Below, one piece after another: positions 1 through 8,969 of a DNA stretch of 64,000 nt (positions are counted from its first letter, which is position 1; each line of letters starts with the position of its first letter). A program made the translations under genes and the position numbers. Source of the stretch: a bacterium 1XD21-13 (GTDB lineage: Bacteria; Bacillota; Clostridia; Lachnospirales; Lachnospiraceae); NCBI GenBank assembly GCA_009917555.1, contig QZDX01000010.1:1-64000 (forward strand), given 5' to 3'. The notes beneath the pieces were generated by a model. The model was not told where the DNA came from. It saw nothing but the letters and a program-made list of their open reading frames with translations, and searched no databases.

Positions 1-210
1 TACATCAATAGCTATTAACTTTTTACACTTATCCGGGATAGCAGGTATGGAATCTTGGATTACAATTCACGAATGAGAGGTTGGATTGTGTTTCAAATTA
101 TCCAACTTATGTGGATTAAGAATTGTCCGGTAGATACACCAGATCATATACGATAAATAATTTGATTACAAATAAACAGTCAAAACACTATGGAAAAGAG
201 GTGGCAGTGT

Positions 211-414
211 GTGGCAAAGAACTTAAAGCTAAAAGCAGCCAGAGCAGAGCTTGACTATTCCCAGGAGGATCTGGCGAAGCAGGTAGGCGTATCCAGGCAG
301 ACCATTAACATGATCGAGCGAGGTGATTACAACCCCACCCTAAATCTCTGCCTAAGCATCTGCCATGCCCTTGGAAAAACCTTAGACGAAATCTTCTGGA
401 AAGAGCCTGACTGA
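211..414 (+). CDS. XRE-family HTH transcriptional regulator (YozG-like)
   Basis: Small DNA-binding protein of about 67 residues made almost entirely of one Cro/C1-type helix-turn-helix. The motif 'SQEDLAKQVGVSRQTINMIE' is the classic HTH, followed by 'YNPTLNLCLSICHALGKTLD', typical of short YozG-like regulators. I prefer the GTG start at 211 (MAKNLKLKAARA...) because GAGGTGG sits about 6 nt upstream; an in-frame ATG at 190 would add seven residues and lacks such a site. The membrane protein that follows starts 60 bp downstream. Regulators of this size often sit beside membrane proteins or ABC exporters and control them; that role is inferred here. Confidence 0.9.
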   Translation: MAKNLKLKAARAELDYSQEDLAKQVGVSRQTINMIERGDYNPTLNLCLSICHALGKTLDEIFWKEPD

Positions 415-474
415 AAATGAATCTGATACAGGTGTACAAAAATACACTTACGGAACTGGAATGGAGGACTATCA

Positions 475-1794
475 ATGAAAAAGGAATGGATCTTATGGAA
501 CGCACTTCAAAATCCGGAAAACATCACCGCAGACGAGCGGATGGAGCAGATTGAATGGCAAAACTATTACTGGTCTTATAAGGCGTTGATACAAATACTT
601 TTTCTATTCATCATATTTTGGCCAAGCATTACAGCCTTAAGCGAAGCCTACCTCGGAAGAGACATAAACATTGACCTCATCCTAAAGCTTATCATACTTC
701 AAATAATCGTTGTGATAGAGAGCGGACGCTTTCTGTATAGCTGCTACTTCGGCAACCAGGAATTCTACGATAGAAGCAGAGGAAAAACCTCCTATCTATT
801 AATCGGTTTTCAAATAGCAGTGATCAGCTTTATCATGCTTTGGGCAGGCTTTGGATTCCGCCATCCGTTTCCCTGGGTAATATCCGCAGCGGGCATCATC
901 TTCTATTGGGGCCTGTGTCACCTGTCCTATTTACATTATGCTTTACTGATGGACGAAGCCACAGAGGAAATAGGCTTAAAAAGTAAGGCATGGATTCCGG
1001 GAACATGCGGAGTGCTCCTGACCGTATACTTCATTGTGCTGAATATATTCACATTTTCCGCTATAACGGAGCGTGTCACCATGTCCTATCTGACAGAGGA
1101 GGAGCAGGCCATGATAGAAGCAATCGAGCAGGGAATTGACAGCTACTACGCCCTGGAAAACTACCGAAAGGATTACCGCCTGGAAATTGATGCACAGCCA
1201 GAAGCCCCCCTCTATGACGAAAGCTATAATTACGACATGGCCCACGCCTACTGCCTGTCAAATGGTGAAGAGCTCTACAATCAGATCCGAAGCCCCGGAA
1301 GCGAGGAAAGCATCTATCGGGAATATCACAGAGAATCTGCCGATCCTTTCTCCTGGGAAATGGCCTACGAAGGCCGTTGGATCTCCGAAAATGACTGGTC
1401 AGAGCTTTGGGCAGAGCACCACCAGGAGGAGCCTGAGTTCTGGTACAGTGAGCCCTACGCAGGTATTCCAGACATCAACCCCAAAGCCATAACATCCATC
1501 ACAAAAGAAGAACAGGACCAAAATACCTGCTATACTATCACCTACAACCAAGACTACAATACCAACGGAGCAACCCTGAAAGACCAGGATGCACTCAAAG
1601 GCTTTACAGCCACAGACCGCTACATCCTCAACGAATACAACACACTTATCCAATACGAGCACATGGAAACCGGAGTGACAAAAGCCACAGAAGAGCCCCA
1701 AACTCTCAAGCGCACCATCACGATTCTAAGCGTAAACAAACAAGAAATACAAGCCGAAATGGAGACCCTGAAAAACCAGTACCAACACAGATAA
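475..1794 (+). CDS. Membrane protein with five N-terminal TM segments and a large C-terminal domain
   Basis: A 439-residue protein I cannot assign to a named family. Hydrophobic stretches near residues 36-56, 66-84, 107-125, 133-152 and 175-195 suggest five membrane spans. About 240 polar, acidic and tyrosine-rich residues follow, probably outside the membrane. The first 35 residues are cytoplasm-like (MKKEWILWNALQNPENITAD). ATG with GGAGG 8 nt upstream supports the start. It lies between an XRE regulator and an ABC exporter, so it may be part of one regulated membrane-stress or peptide-resistance unit; that is inference from context only. Coding sequence is C/A-rich, like the following ATPase gene. 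Confidence 0.85.
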   Translation: MKKEWILWNALQNPENITADERMEQIEWQNYYWSYKALIQILFLFIIFWPSITALSEAYLGRDINIDLILKLIILQIIVVIESGRFLYSCYFGNQEFYDRSRGKTSYLLIGFQIAVISFIMLWAGFGFRHPFPWVISAAGIIFYWGLCHLSYLHYALLMDEATEEIGLKSKAWIPGTCGVLLTVYFIVLNIFTFSAITERVTMSYLTEEEQAMIEAIEQGIDSYYALENYRKDYRLEIDAQPEAPLYDESYNYDMAHAYCLSNGEELYNQIRSPGSEESIYREYHRESADPFSWEMAYEGRWISENDWSELWAEHHQEEPEFWYSEPYAGIPDINPKAITSITKEEQDQNTCYTITYNQDYNTNGATLKDQDALKGFTATDRYILNEYNTLIQYEHMETGVTKATEEPQTLKRTITILSVNKQEIQAEMETLKNQYQHR

Positions 1795-1934
1795 AATTAC
1801 AAATCTTACAGCATTGTTATATTTTCGAAAGAGTAGAGAAATCTCTCCATGCTACACTTATTCTGTAAAGCCAGTGCCCTGTATGCAAAACAGCTCTGGC
1901 TCGAACTCAAATCAAGAAACGGAGGATTTCACAC

Positions 1935-2609
1935 ATGACCATACTGGAAACAAAGGATCTGAAAAAATACTACAACTCCGGCGAAAACACTGTAAAAGCC
2001 TTAGACGGTGTAAGCCTGAAAATAGAAGACGGCACCTTCACCGCCATCGTAGGCACCTCCGGCAGCGGAAAATCCACTCTGCTTCACATGCTGGGGGGCC
2101 TGGACCGCCCCACAGAGGGAAAGGTCCTGGTAGACAAAAAGGACATTTTCTCCTTTAAGGAAGAGGCCCTCACCATCTTTCGCCGAAGAAAAATAGGCTT
2201 TGTATTCCAAAGCTACAACCTGGTGCCGGTCCTGAACGTAAAAGAAAACATTCTGCTTCCCATTGAGCTGGACGGCGGCCGCCCGGACAAAGCATACATC
2301 CAAAAAATCATAGCCCTCTTAGGGCTGGAGGATAAGCTTCAGAATCTTCCCGGCAATCTCTCCGGCGGCCAGCAGCAGAGAGTAGCCATTGCCAGAGCCC
2401 TGGCCAGCAAGCCGGCCATCATTCTGGCCGATGAGCCCACTGGCAACCTGGATTCTCGAACCAGCCAGGACGTTATGGGCCTCCTAAAAGTAACCAGCCA
2501 GCGTTTTCACCAAACCATCGTCATGATCACTCACAACGAGGAGATTGCCCAGACTGCTGACCGTATCATTCGCATTGAGGACGGACGCATCGTAAAGGAT
2601 GGTGAGTAA
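1935..2609 (+). CDS. ABC transporter ATP-binding protein (MacB/BceA-type)
   Basis: A 224-residue nucleotide-binding subunit. Walker A is GTSGSGKST near residues 40-48, the ABC signature LSGGQQQR near 142-149 and Walker B IILADEP near 162-168, followed by the usual D-loop and H-loop (MITHNEE). This size and the form '[20 protein letters not shown]' fit the MacB/LolD/BceA subfamily, which partners FtsX-type permeases. The permease gene starts at the stop codon of this gene, so the two are translationally coupled. Likely role: export or removal of a peptide or antimicrobial from the membrane; substrate unknown. Confidence 0.95.
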   Translation: MTILETKDLKKYYNSGENTVKALDGVSLKIEDGTFTAIVGTSGSGKSTLLHMLGGLDRPTEGKVLVDKKDIFSFKEEALTIFRRRKIGFVFQSYNLVPVLNVKENILLPIELDGGRPDKAYIQKIIALLGLEDKLQNLPGNLSGGQQQRVAIARALASKPAIILADEPTGNLDSRTSQDVMGLLKVTSQRFHQTIVMITHNEEIAQTADRIIRIEDGRIVKDGE

Positions 2610-2610
2610 T

Positions 2611-5214
2611 ATGCTGCGGGTAAGAAATCAGAAAGCCATCCGTCATCTGGCAAACCGAAGCTTTTCGGCCAACCGGACACGAAACATTATGGCTGTTATA
2701 GCTATCACCCTGACCACCCTGCTGTTCAGTGCGCTTTTTACTACAGCTATTTCCATAAAATACTCTACCGAGCAGTCCACCATGCGCCAGGTGGGAGGCT
2801 ATGCCCACTGCGGCTTCAAGGACCTAACCACAGAACAGAAGGATGCCCTGAAAACCCATCCTCTAATCCAAAAATACGGCACAAACAAGGTACTGACCGC
2901 CTTAGAGGAGGGGGTCTTTGAAAAAAGCCGCGTGGAGGTACGCTATATAGACGAGATCGGCGCCGATATGTTCTTCTGCAGTCCCACAACCGGCCGTCTC
3001 CCTGCATCCAAACGAGAGCTGGCCACGGATACCTGGGTCCTGGATCAATTAGGTGTTCCCCACAAAATCGGAGAGCAGATCACCGTACCTTTCACCTTTC
3101 ACGGGGAGACCAGAGAAGAGACCTTCACCTTAAGCGGCTTCTGGGAGCGGGACAGCGCATCCATGGTCAGCGAGATGTGGCTGTCCGAGGAATTTGTGGA
3201 CGAGATGTTGTCCCAATACCCCCCGGATGATCGCATGATTTCCATGGGCGCAGGCAAATGGAATCTGGATATCTGCTTTGCCGACAGCAGACATATCCGT
3301 GAAAATCTGGAAACCGTCGCCCAGGATAACGGCTATGACATCGATGATACCATGGCTGACAATTATCTGAATACTGGCGTGAACTGGGCTTATCTGAGTA
3401 CCCACAGCAATTTGGGAGATGAACTCCTAAGCATTGCGGCTGTAGCATTTCTCACACTGATGATCATACTGACCGGATACCTTATCATTTACAACATCTT
3501 TCAGATCTCCGTGTCCAGTGACATCCGTTTCTACGGCCTGCTAAAAACCATTGGCACCACCGGACGGCAAATCCGAACCATGATAAGGATCCAGGCCCTG
3601 AAGCTGTGTGTTCTGGGGCTTCCCATAGGGATCCTTGCAGGTTACCTGGCCGGAAATCAGATCTCAGCAATTTTGATGAAAAATATGATGGAAGAACAGT
3701 CCTACCAGACCTTGAATCCGTGGATTTTCACAGGTGCAGTCCTATTTTCTCTGATCACAGTGCTCTTAAGCTGCCATAAGCCCGGCCGGATCGCTGGATC
3801 CGTTTCCCCGGTGGAGGCTGTGCGCTATACAGAGGCGGCTCCTCATAAGCCTGGGAAGAGAAAAAAAGACAGGCCCGGTCCCAAAGTATTGCAGATGGCT
3901 GTGGCAAACCTTGGCCGAAGCCGGAAAAAGACAGTTCTTGTGATCCTTTCCCTGTCTCTGAGCGTGGTCCTGCTCTACGGGGTAAGCGCATTTTCCGCAG
4001 GCTTTGACATGGATAAATTTGTGGGAAAATTTGTGACGGCCGACTATCTGGTGGCCCACAAGGATTTATTTAACAGCCATTTCGGAAGCAAAAACCAGGA
4101 GCTTCCTGAGAGTATCCTTACCTCCGTTGGCAGTATGGAGGGAATCGAGGAATCTGGACTGGTTTACTGGAATTCAGGAATTACAAAGGCTCCCATGACA
4201 AAGGCTCAGTACCTGCGGACTTTATTGGCTATGCAGATTCAGAGCCTGAGTGATGAAATCCGCGCATTGGATGATGAAGATCTGATTGATCCGGCCGTAG
4301 AAATCTATGGACTGGATGAGATGCCCTTTCAATATTTGAAATTTGCAGAGGGTCAGGTGGACTATGAGGAATTCAAAAAAGGAAATGTAATCATTCAGCT
4401 TGTGCATGAGGATGACTATGGAAATCCATACCTTGACAAAGCCCCCTATTCTGTAGGGGATCAAGTGACCTTCACCTATGCGGATGAATACGAATACACA
4501 AGCGAGGATATGGATGCTGAGCTTATCATCCACAAAAGCCACGAGAAAACCTACACCATCGGCGCTACGGCTGTTCTGCCTGGACCTCTCACCACGCGAA
4601 GATACGGAAGTGTCAGCTTTGCCATGGACTCAGAGCTTCTGAAGGCTAATGCCAGGGAGGTCACCCGGATGAGCCTGCTCATGAATTTGGAGGACAGCCA
4701 GGAGGATGCGATGGCAGAATTTCTGGAAAGGTATGTGGAGCAGGTGGACCCGGATCTGGATTTTGAATCGAAAAAGGACTATAGCGAGAAATTTACGAAT
4801 TTCCGTCAGATGTTTCTTCTGATTGGAACATCTGCCAGTCTGGTGGTGGCTCTGGTAGGCGTCTTAAACTTTATAAACGCCATGGTAACGGGAATCCGGG
4901 CAAAGCGAAGAGAACTGGCCGTACTGGGGAGCATTGGCATGACCGGACGGCAGATAAAGGAAATGTTGATTTTGGAGGGCTGTGCTTATGGCATATTTGC
5001 TATTTCCCTGTCCCTTCTCCTAAGCCTTCTGATGCAGAGCCTGGTCCTTGGACAGCTTGAGCACCTGCTGTGGTTTTTTACAGCAAAATGGATCTGGACA
5101 CCTATCTGGGGAATGCTTGTGGTGTTCTTGATCCTTGGCGCGCTGATTCCGGTACTGTCTTATAGGACAGTGGAACGCCAGAGCGTGGTGGAGCGACTGC
5201 GGGAGGTGGAATAG
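2611..5214 (+). CDS. ABC transporter FtsX-type permease
   Basis: Large permease of about 867 residues with two FtsX-like cores. An N-terminal TM helix (about residue 22-45 of the frame) is followed by an extracytoplasmic domain and TM helices near 280-400. A second large extracytoplasmic domain precedes the last three to four helices. The repeated motif 'LLKTIGTTGRQIRTM' and later 'AVLGSIGMTGRQIKEM' are the cytoplasmic coupling segments of the two halves. ATG 2611 is preferred because GGATGGTGAG lies just upstream; ATG 2599 in the same frame would overlap the ATPase gene. It pairs with the preceding ATPase. Confidence 0.92.
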   Translation: MLRVRNQKAIRHLANRSFSANRTRNIMAVIAITLTTLLFSALFTTAISIKYSTEQSTMRQVGGYAHCGFKDLTTEQKDALKTHPLIQKYGTNKVLTALEEGVFEKSRVEVRYIDEIGADMFFCSPTTGRLPASKRELATDTWVLDQLGVPHKIGEQITVPFTFHGETREETFTLSGFWERDSASMVSEMWLSEEFVDEMLSQYPPDDRMISMGAGKWNLDICFADSRHIRENLETVAQDNGYDIDDTMADNYLNTGVNWAYLSTHSNLGDELLSIAAVAFLTLMIILTGYLIIYNIFQISVSSDIRFYGLLKTIGTTGRQIRTMIRIQALKLCVLGLPIGILAGYLAGNQISAILMKNMMEEQSYQTLNPWIFTGAVLFSLITVLLSCHKPGRIAGSVSPVEAVRYTEAAPHKPGKRKKDRPGPKVLQMAVANLGRSRKKTVLVILSLSLSVVLLYGVSAFSAGFDMDKFVGKFVTADYLVAHKDLFNSHFGSKNQELPESILTSVGSMEGIEESGLVYWNSGITKAPMTKAQYLRTLLAMQIQSLSDEIRALDDEDLIDPAVEIYGLDEMPFQYLKFAEGQVDYEEFKKGNVIIQLVHEDDYGNPYLDKAPYSVGDQVTFTYADEYEYTSEDMDAELIIHKSHEKTYTIGATAVLPGPLTTRRYGSVSFAMDSELLKANAREVTRMSLLMNLEDSQEDAMAEFLERYVEQVDPDLDFESKKDYSEKFTNFRQMFLLIGTSASLVVALVGVLNFINAMVTGIRAKRRELAVLGSIGMTGRQIKEMLILEGCAYGIFAISLSLLLSLLMQSLVLGQLEHLLWFFTAKWIWTPIWGMLVVFLILGALIPVLSYRTVERQSVVERLREVE

Positions 5215-5220
5215 GTGGAA

Positions 5221-5270
5221 AATACTAAATTTGAAATTATTCTCAAAAAATAAATAAAAATACTAAATTT
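5221..5270. repeat. Direct repeat AATACTAAATTT upstream of udp
   Basis: The 12-mer AATACTAAATTT occurs at 5221-5232 and again at 5259-5270, 38 bp apart, in the AT-rich 146-bp gap before udp. The spacing (about 3.6 helical turns) makes paired regulator sites possible, but AT-rich sequence also produces chance repeats. No clear -35/-10 pair was found here. Confidence 0.35.
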
Positions 5271-5360
5271 CCTTTCTTTATTTCCGAATTTATGGTATAA
5301 ATTGCTTATAGAAATTAAAAATTCAAAAAATTATTTAAAAAATAAGGAAGGGAGACGGAT

Positions 5361-6137
5361 ATGAATTATTCAGAGGATGCAAGCAAGCAGTATCACATTC
5401 AAGTAGGTCAGGGGGATGTGGGAAGGTATGTGATCCTCCCCGGCGACCCCAAGCGATGCGCCAAAATTGCAAAATATTTTGATGACCCCAAGCTGATGGC
5501 GGACAGCCGGGAGTATGTGACCTATACCGGCTATCTGGAGGGAGAAAAGGTCAGTGTCACCTCCACCGGAATCGGCGGTCCCTCGGCCTCCATCGCCATG
5601 GAGGAGCTGGTGAAATCAGGGGCGGACACCTTTATCCGCGTAGGAACCTGCGGAGGAATGCAGTTAGATGTAAAGAGCGGAGATCTGATCATTGCTACCG
5701 GAGCTATACGTATGGAAGGAACGAGCAAGGAATATGCACCCATTGAGTTCCCGGCCGTAGCCAATATTGATATTGTAAATGCACTCATTGCATCAGCAAA
5801 AGAACTGGGTATTCCCTACCATGCAGGTGTGGTACAGTGCAAGGATGCCTTCTATGGACAGCACTCCCCGGAGGCCATGCCCGTAAGCTATGAGCTGCTC
5901 AATAAATGGGAGGCATGGAAGCGCCTGGGCTGTCTGGCCTCAGAGATGGAATCCGCAGCCCTGTTTATTGTGGCCAGCACCCTTCATGTGCGTGTGGGAT
6001 CGATTTTCCTGGCAATTGCAAATCAGGAGCGTGAGCGTGAGGGTCTGCCCAATCCCGTTGTACATGACACAGACATGGCTATCCGCACAGCGGTGGAAGC
6101 CCTTCGGAGGCTGATAAAGGAAGAGCAGGGGAGGTAA
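5361..6137 (+). CDS. udp: Uridine phosphorylase
   Basis: Cytosolic enzyme that splits uridine with phosphate into uracil and ribose-1-phosphate. At 258 residues it matches the family. Visible motifs: phosphate-binding 'VILPGDPKR' near residues 27-35, '[14 protein letters not shown]' near 71-84, the signature '[10 protein letters not shown]' and the substrate-loop '[12 protein letters not shown]' near 194. ATG is preceded by GGAAGGGAGACGGAT. First gene of the operon udp-cdd-deoB-deoD; cdd begins 5 nt after its stop. Together they convert pyrimidine and purine nucleosides to bases and pentose phosphates. Confidence 0.96.
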   Translation: MNYSEDASKQYHIQVGQGDVGRYVILPGDPKRCAKIAKYFDDPKLMADSREYVTYTGYLEGEKVSVTSTGIGGPSASIAMEELVKSGADTFIRVGTCGGMQLDVKSGDLIIATGAIRMEGTSKEYAPIEFPAVANIDIVNALIASAKELGIPYHAGVVQCKDAFYGQHSPEAMPVSYELLNKWEAWKRLGCLASEMESAALFIVASTLHVRVGSIFLAIANQEREREGLPNPVVHDTDMAIRTAVEALRRLIKEEQGR

Positions 6138-6142
6138 GAGGG

Positions 6143-6568
6143 ATGGAAAAAGCAAAGATTCAGGAGCTCATAGAGATAGCGATCAAGCAGCTTGACTATT
6201 CCTATGTTCCCTACTCCCATTTTCATGTGGGAGCAGCTCTTCTGGCCCAAAATGGCACCATTTACGGAGGCTGCAACATTGAAAATGCGGCCTATGGACC
6301 TACCAACTGCGCGGAGCGGACAGCATTTTTTAAGGCAGTCAGCGAAGGGGTAAAGGAATTTACGGCCATCTGCGTTGTGGGCGGCATGAACAAAGAGCTT
6401 ACGGAGTATGCCCCTCCCTGCGGAGTGTGCCGTCAGGTGATGATGGAATTCTGCAATCCCAAGGAATTCGAGATTATCCTCGCTGTGGACAAGGAGCATT
6501 ATGAGGTATTTCTCTTAAAGGATCTGCTTCCCCTAGGCTTTGGGCCGGGGAATCTGGAGGAAAAATAG
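6143..6568 (+). CDS. cdd: Cytidine deaminase
   Basis: Deaminates cytidine and deoxycytidine to uridine and deoxyuridine, feeding the Udp reaction encoded just upstream. The 141-residue length fits the homotetrameric form. The zinc ligands are visible as C56 in 'NCAERTAFF' (with catalytic E58) and C93/C96 in 'PPCGVCRQ'; three Cys ligands are typical of the tetrameric class. Substrate-binding 'SHFHVGAAL' and 'GCNIENAAYG' precede them. ATG follows AGAGGG and the gene starts 5 nt after udp, so the two are almost certainly co-translated. Confidence 0.97.
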   Translation: MEKAKIQELIEIAIKQLDYSYVPYSHFHVGAALLAQNGTIYGGCNIENAAYGPTNCAERTAFFKAVSEGVKEFTAICVVGGMNKELTEYAPPCGVCRQVMMEFCNPKEFEIILAVDKEHYEVFLLKDLLPLGFGPGNLEEK

Positions 6569-6598
6569 ACGCCTGGAAAATATTGCGGGACTTTATCA

Positions 6599-6689
6599 GC
6601 AAAACACGGATAGTACACAGAACAATTTACGGGCTGATGCTTTTCTGACCGGAAATTGTTCTCAAACCCGTGTACTATCCGTGTTTTGC
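6599..6689. repeat. 91-nt hairpin element, copy E1 (20-bp arms, 51-nt loop)
   Basis: Perfect 20-bp inverted repeat, arms 6599-6618 and 6670-6689 (GCAAAACACGGATAGTACAC), around a 51-nt loop. The loop holds an inner stem: AACAATTT pairs with AAATTGTT and CGG with CCG. Copies E2 and E3 upstream of gatC have the same architecture and share the loop motifs ATTTACGG and CCGGAAATT, but have different, still complementary arms. TTGCGGGACT-like sequence flanks both sides (6584-6593 and 6687-6694). It lies between cdd and deoB and ends about 20 nt before the deoB ribosome binding site. Confidence 0.85.
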
Positions 6690-6720
6690 GGGACTATAAA
6701 TAGAAAGGAGAGTTTGTTTT

Positions 6721-7911
6721 ATGGAAAAATACAGCCGTATATTTGTGGTGGTAATGGATTCTCTCGGCGTGGGAGAGATGGCGGATTCCGAAGAATACGG
6801 CGACGTGGGTGTCAATACTTTGGAGCATATTTCCCAGTCTGTGGAGAGCTTTGAGATTCCCAATCTTAGAAGACTTGGAATCGCCAACCTGTGTAATTTA
6901 AAGCAGGTGGAACCCATAGAACGGCCCCTGGCTTATTTTACAAAAATGAATGAAAAAAGCTGCAGCAAGGATACCATGACTGGTCACTGGGAAATTATGG
7001 GTCTGGAGGGAAAGCAGCCCTTTAAGACCTTTACGGATACAGGTTTTCCGCCGGAGCTGATTGAAGAGCTGGAGAAACGAACCGGTCATAAGGTGATTGG
7101 CAATAAGAGTGCCAGTGGAACAGCCATTTTGGAGGAGTTGGCGGAGGAGGAGATTGCCACAGGCCATATGATTGTTTATACCTCCGCGGATTCCGTCCTG
7201 CAGATCTGCGGTCAGGAGGAAACCTTTGATCTGCAGGAATTGTACCGCTGCTGTGAGATTGCCCGTGAAATCACCATGAGAGACGAGTGGAAGGTTGGCC
7301 GGGTGATTGCAAGACCCTATGTGGGAAGGAAACGGGGAGAATTTAAGCGGACCAGCAATCGTCATGATTATGCCTTAAAGCCCTTTGGAAAAACGGCCCT
7401 GGATGCCTTGATGGAGGCTGGGCTGGATGTAATTTCCATTGGCAAGATCAAGGACATTTTTGATGGTGAGGGCATTACCAGAGCCTTGAAATCAAAAAGC
7501 TCTGTCCACGGCATGGAGCAGACTATCCAGATTGCCAAGGAGGATTTTCATGGGCTTTGCTTTGTGAATCTGGTTGACTTTGACGCTTTGTGGGGACACC
7601 GGAGAAATCCTCAGGGGTATGCTCAGGAGATAGAGAAATTTGACGTGAATCTGGGAGTGCTTCTGGAGCTTTTGAAGGATGAGGATCTGCTGATTATCAC
7701 GGCGGATCATGGAAATGATCCCACCTATACCGGCACGGATCACACCAGAGAAAAGGTGCCCTTCCTGGCATATTCCCCCTCTATGATAGGGTTTGGAAAG
7801 CTGCCGGAGACAGATACCTTTGCGGCCATCGGAGCGACGGTAGTGGATAACTTTGGAATTCCCATGCCGGAGGGGACGATTGGGACTTCTCTTTTGAAAG
7901 AGCTTGTATAG
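6721..7911 (+). CDS. deoB: Phosphopentomutase
   Basis: Interconverts (deoxy)ribose-1-phosphate and (deoxy)ribose-5-phosphate in the cytosol, linking the phosphorylases of this operon to central metabolism. The 396-residue protein has the alkaline-phosphatase-superfamily metal sites: '[15 protein letters not shown]' near residue 9 (Asp ligand), the catalytic threonine region '[11 protein letters not shown]' near 81, '[11 protein letters not shown]' near 285 and '[19 protein letters not shown]' near 325. ATG with AAAGGAGAG upstream fixes the start. It is separated from cdd by hairpin E1, so expression could be set differently from the first two genes. Confidence 0.97.
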   Translation: MEKYSRIFVVVMDSLGVGEMADSEEYGDVGVNTLEHISQSVESFEIPNLRRLGIANLCNLKQVEPIERPLAYFTKMNEKSCSKDTMTGHWEIMGLEGKQPFKTFTDTGFPPELIEELEKRTGHKVIGNKSASGTAILEELAEEEIATGHMIVYTSADSVLQICGQEETFDLQELYRCCEIAREITMRDEWKVGRVIARPYVGRKRGEFKRTSNRHDYALKPFGKTALDALMEAGLDVISIGKIKDIFDGEGITRALKSKSSVHGMEQTIQIAKEDFHGLCFVNLVDFDALWGHRRNPQGYAQEIEKFDVNLGVLLELLKDEDLLIITADHGNDPTYTGTDHTREKVPFLAYSPSMIGFGKLPETDTFAAIGATVVDNFGIPMPEGTIGTSLLKELV

Positions 7912-7991
7912 AATATACTGGAAATGGAATTATTAAGCGAAGGCTGGGCTATATAAAAAATAGAAAACAAAAGCAGAAAGGAGTACAAGGA

Positions 7992-8702
7992 ATGTCTCAA
8001 GTACCAACACCTCATAATGGAGGGAAAAAGGGTGATTTCGCCAAAACAGTTTTGATGCCAGGAGATCCCTTACGGGCAAAATATATTGCGGAAACTTATC
8101 TTGAGGATTTTCGTCAGGTAACATCTGTGCGGAATATGTTTGGTTATACAGGAACTTATCATGGGAAGGAGATTTCTGTTATGGGAGCTGGTATGGGAAT
8201 GCCCTCCATGGGGATCTATTCCTATGAGCTTTTCAATTTTTATGATGTGGAGAATATCATTCGAATAGGGTCTGCAGGAGCCTTACAGGATCATGTAAAG
8301 GTGATGGATGTTGTAATCGGCATGGGAGCCTGTACGGATTCCAACTATGCCTATCAGTTTGGGCTTCCGGGGACCTTTGCACCCACTGCGGATTACGGGC
8401 TTATGCGTAAGGCCATTGCGGTGGCGGAGAAGCAGGGAACCCATGTGGTGGTTGGAAATGTGCTGTCCTCGGATGTGTTCTACAATGCAAAGAGTGATGC
8501 CAACGATCTGTGGAGAAGCATGGGAGTACTGGCTGTGGAGATGGAGGCGGCGGCTCTTTATATGAATGCGGCCAAGGCTGGAAAGAAGGCTCTTTGTCTG
8601 TTGACCATCTCGGACCATATTTATACAGGTGAGGCCCTTAGCGCAGAGGATCGGCAGGTCGGCTTTGGGAAGATGATGGAGATTGCATTGGAACTAGCTT
8701 GA
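7992..8702 (+). CDS. deoD: Purine-nucleoside phosphorylase, DeoD type
   Basis: Splits purine (deoxy)nucleosides with phosphate to base and pentose-1-phosphate, the substrate of DeoB. At 236 residues it fits the hexameric low-molecular-weight DeoD class. Motifs: 'VLMPGDPLRAKYIAE' (phosphate site) near residue 19, 'GAGMGMPSMGIYSYEL' near 62, 'IRIGSAGAL' near 85 and 'AVEMEAAALYMNA' near 178. ATG is preceded by AGAAAGGAG. Last gene of the salvage operon; a 204-nt imperfect hairpin follows. Confidence 0.97.
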   Translation: MSQVPTPHNGGKKGDFAKTVLMPGDPLRAKYIAETYLEDFRQVTSVRNMFGYTGTYHGKEISVMGAGMGMPSMGIYSYELFNFYDVENIIRIGSAGALQDHVKVMDVVIGMGACTDSNYAYQFGLPGTFAPTADYGLMRKAIAVAEKQGTHVVVGNVLSSDVFYNAKSDANDLWRSMGVLAVEMEAAALYMNAAKAGKKALCLLTISDHIYTGEALSAEDRQVGFGKMMEIALELA

Positions 8703-8713
8703 GGACGGACGGG

Positions 8714-8917
8714 GATGCAGCAAAAGAAGTCCTCCGACATTTCCATATCCTATGTTCGGACGGTTCACGTACACTTTATCTGCTCTGGACGAACATTACC
8801 TTGAGATTTTATGGTGGGGTTATATTTTGAGGTAATGTTCGTCCATATCAGACAAAGCGTTCGTGAACAGCCGGACACTGGATATCGGAAAAGCCGGAGG
8901 ACTTCTTTTGCTGCATC
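8714..8917. repeat. Very long imperfect inverted repeat (88-nt arms) between deoD and purF
   Basis: Arms 8714-8801 and 8830-8917 are equal in length and mostly complementary around a 28-nt loop. The outermost 23 bp (GATGCAGCAAAAGAAGTCCT...) and the innermost 15 bp (GGACGAACATTACCT) are perfect; the middle has scattered mismatches and small bulges. It fills the gap between convergent deoD and purF, so it may act as a bidirectional terminator or be a decayed MITE-like element. No long T-run follows either arm. Confidence 0.85.
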
Positions 8918-8969
8918 TCCTGGTTTTGGGGTTGTATATACGTTCTGTTTTTGCTTGTGATAAAAGATC

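Noticed and set aside
1-189. Possible gene end at the window start
   Set aside because: Short frames only, with stops in all frames and no recognisable motif.
8714-8917. Retron or tRNA-like element
   Set aside because: No reverse transcriptase nearby, no cloverleaf; it is a simple long hairpin.
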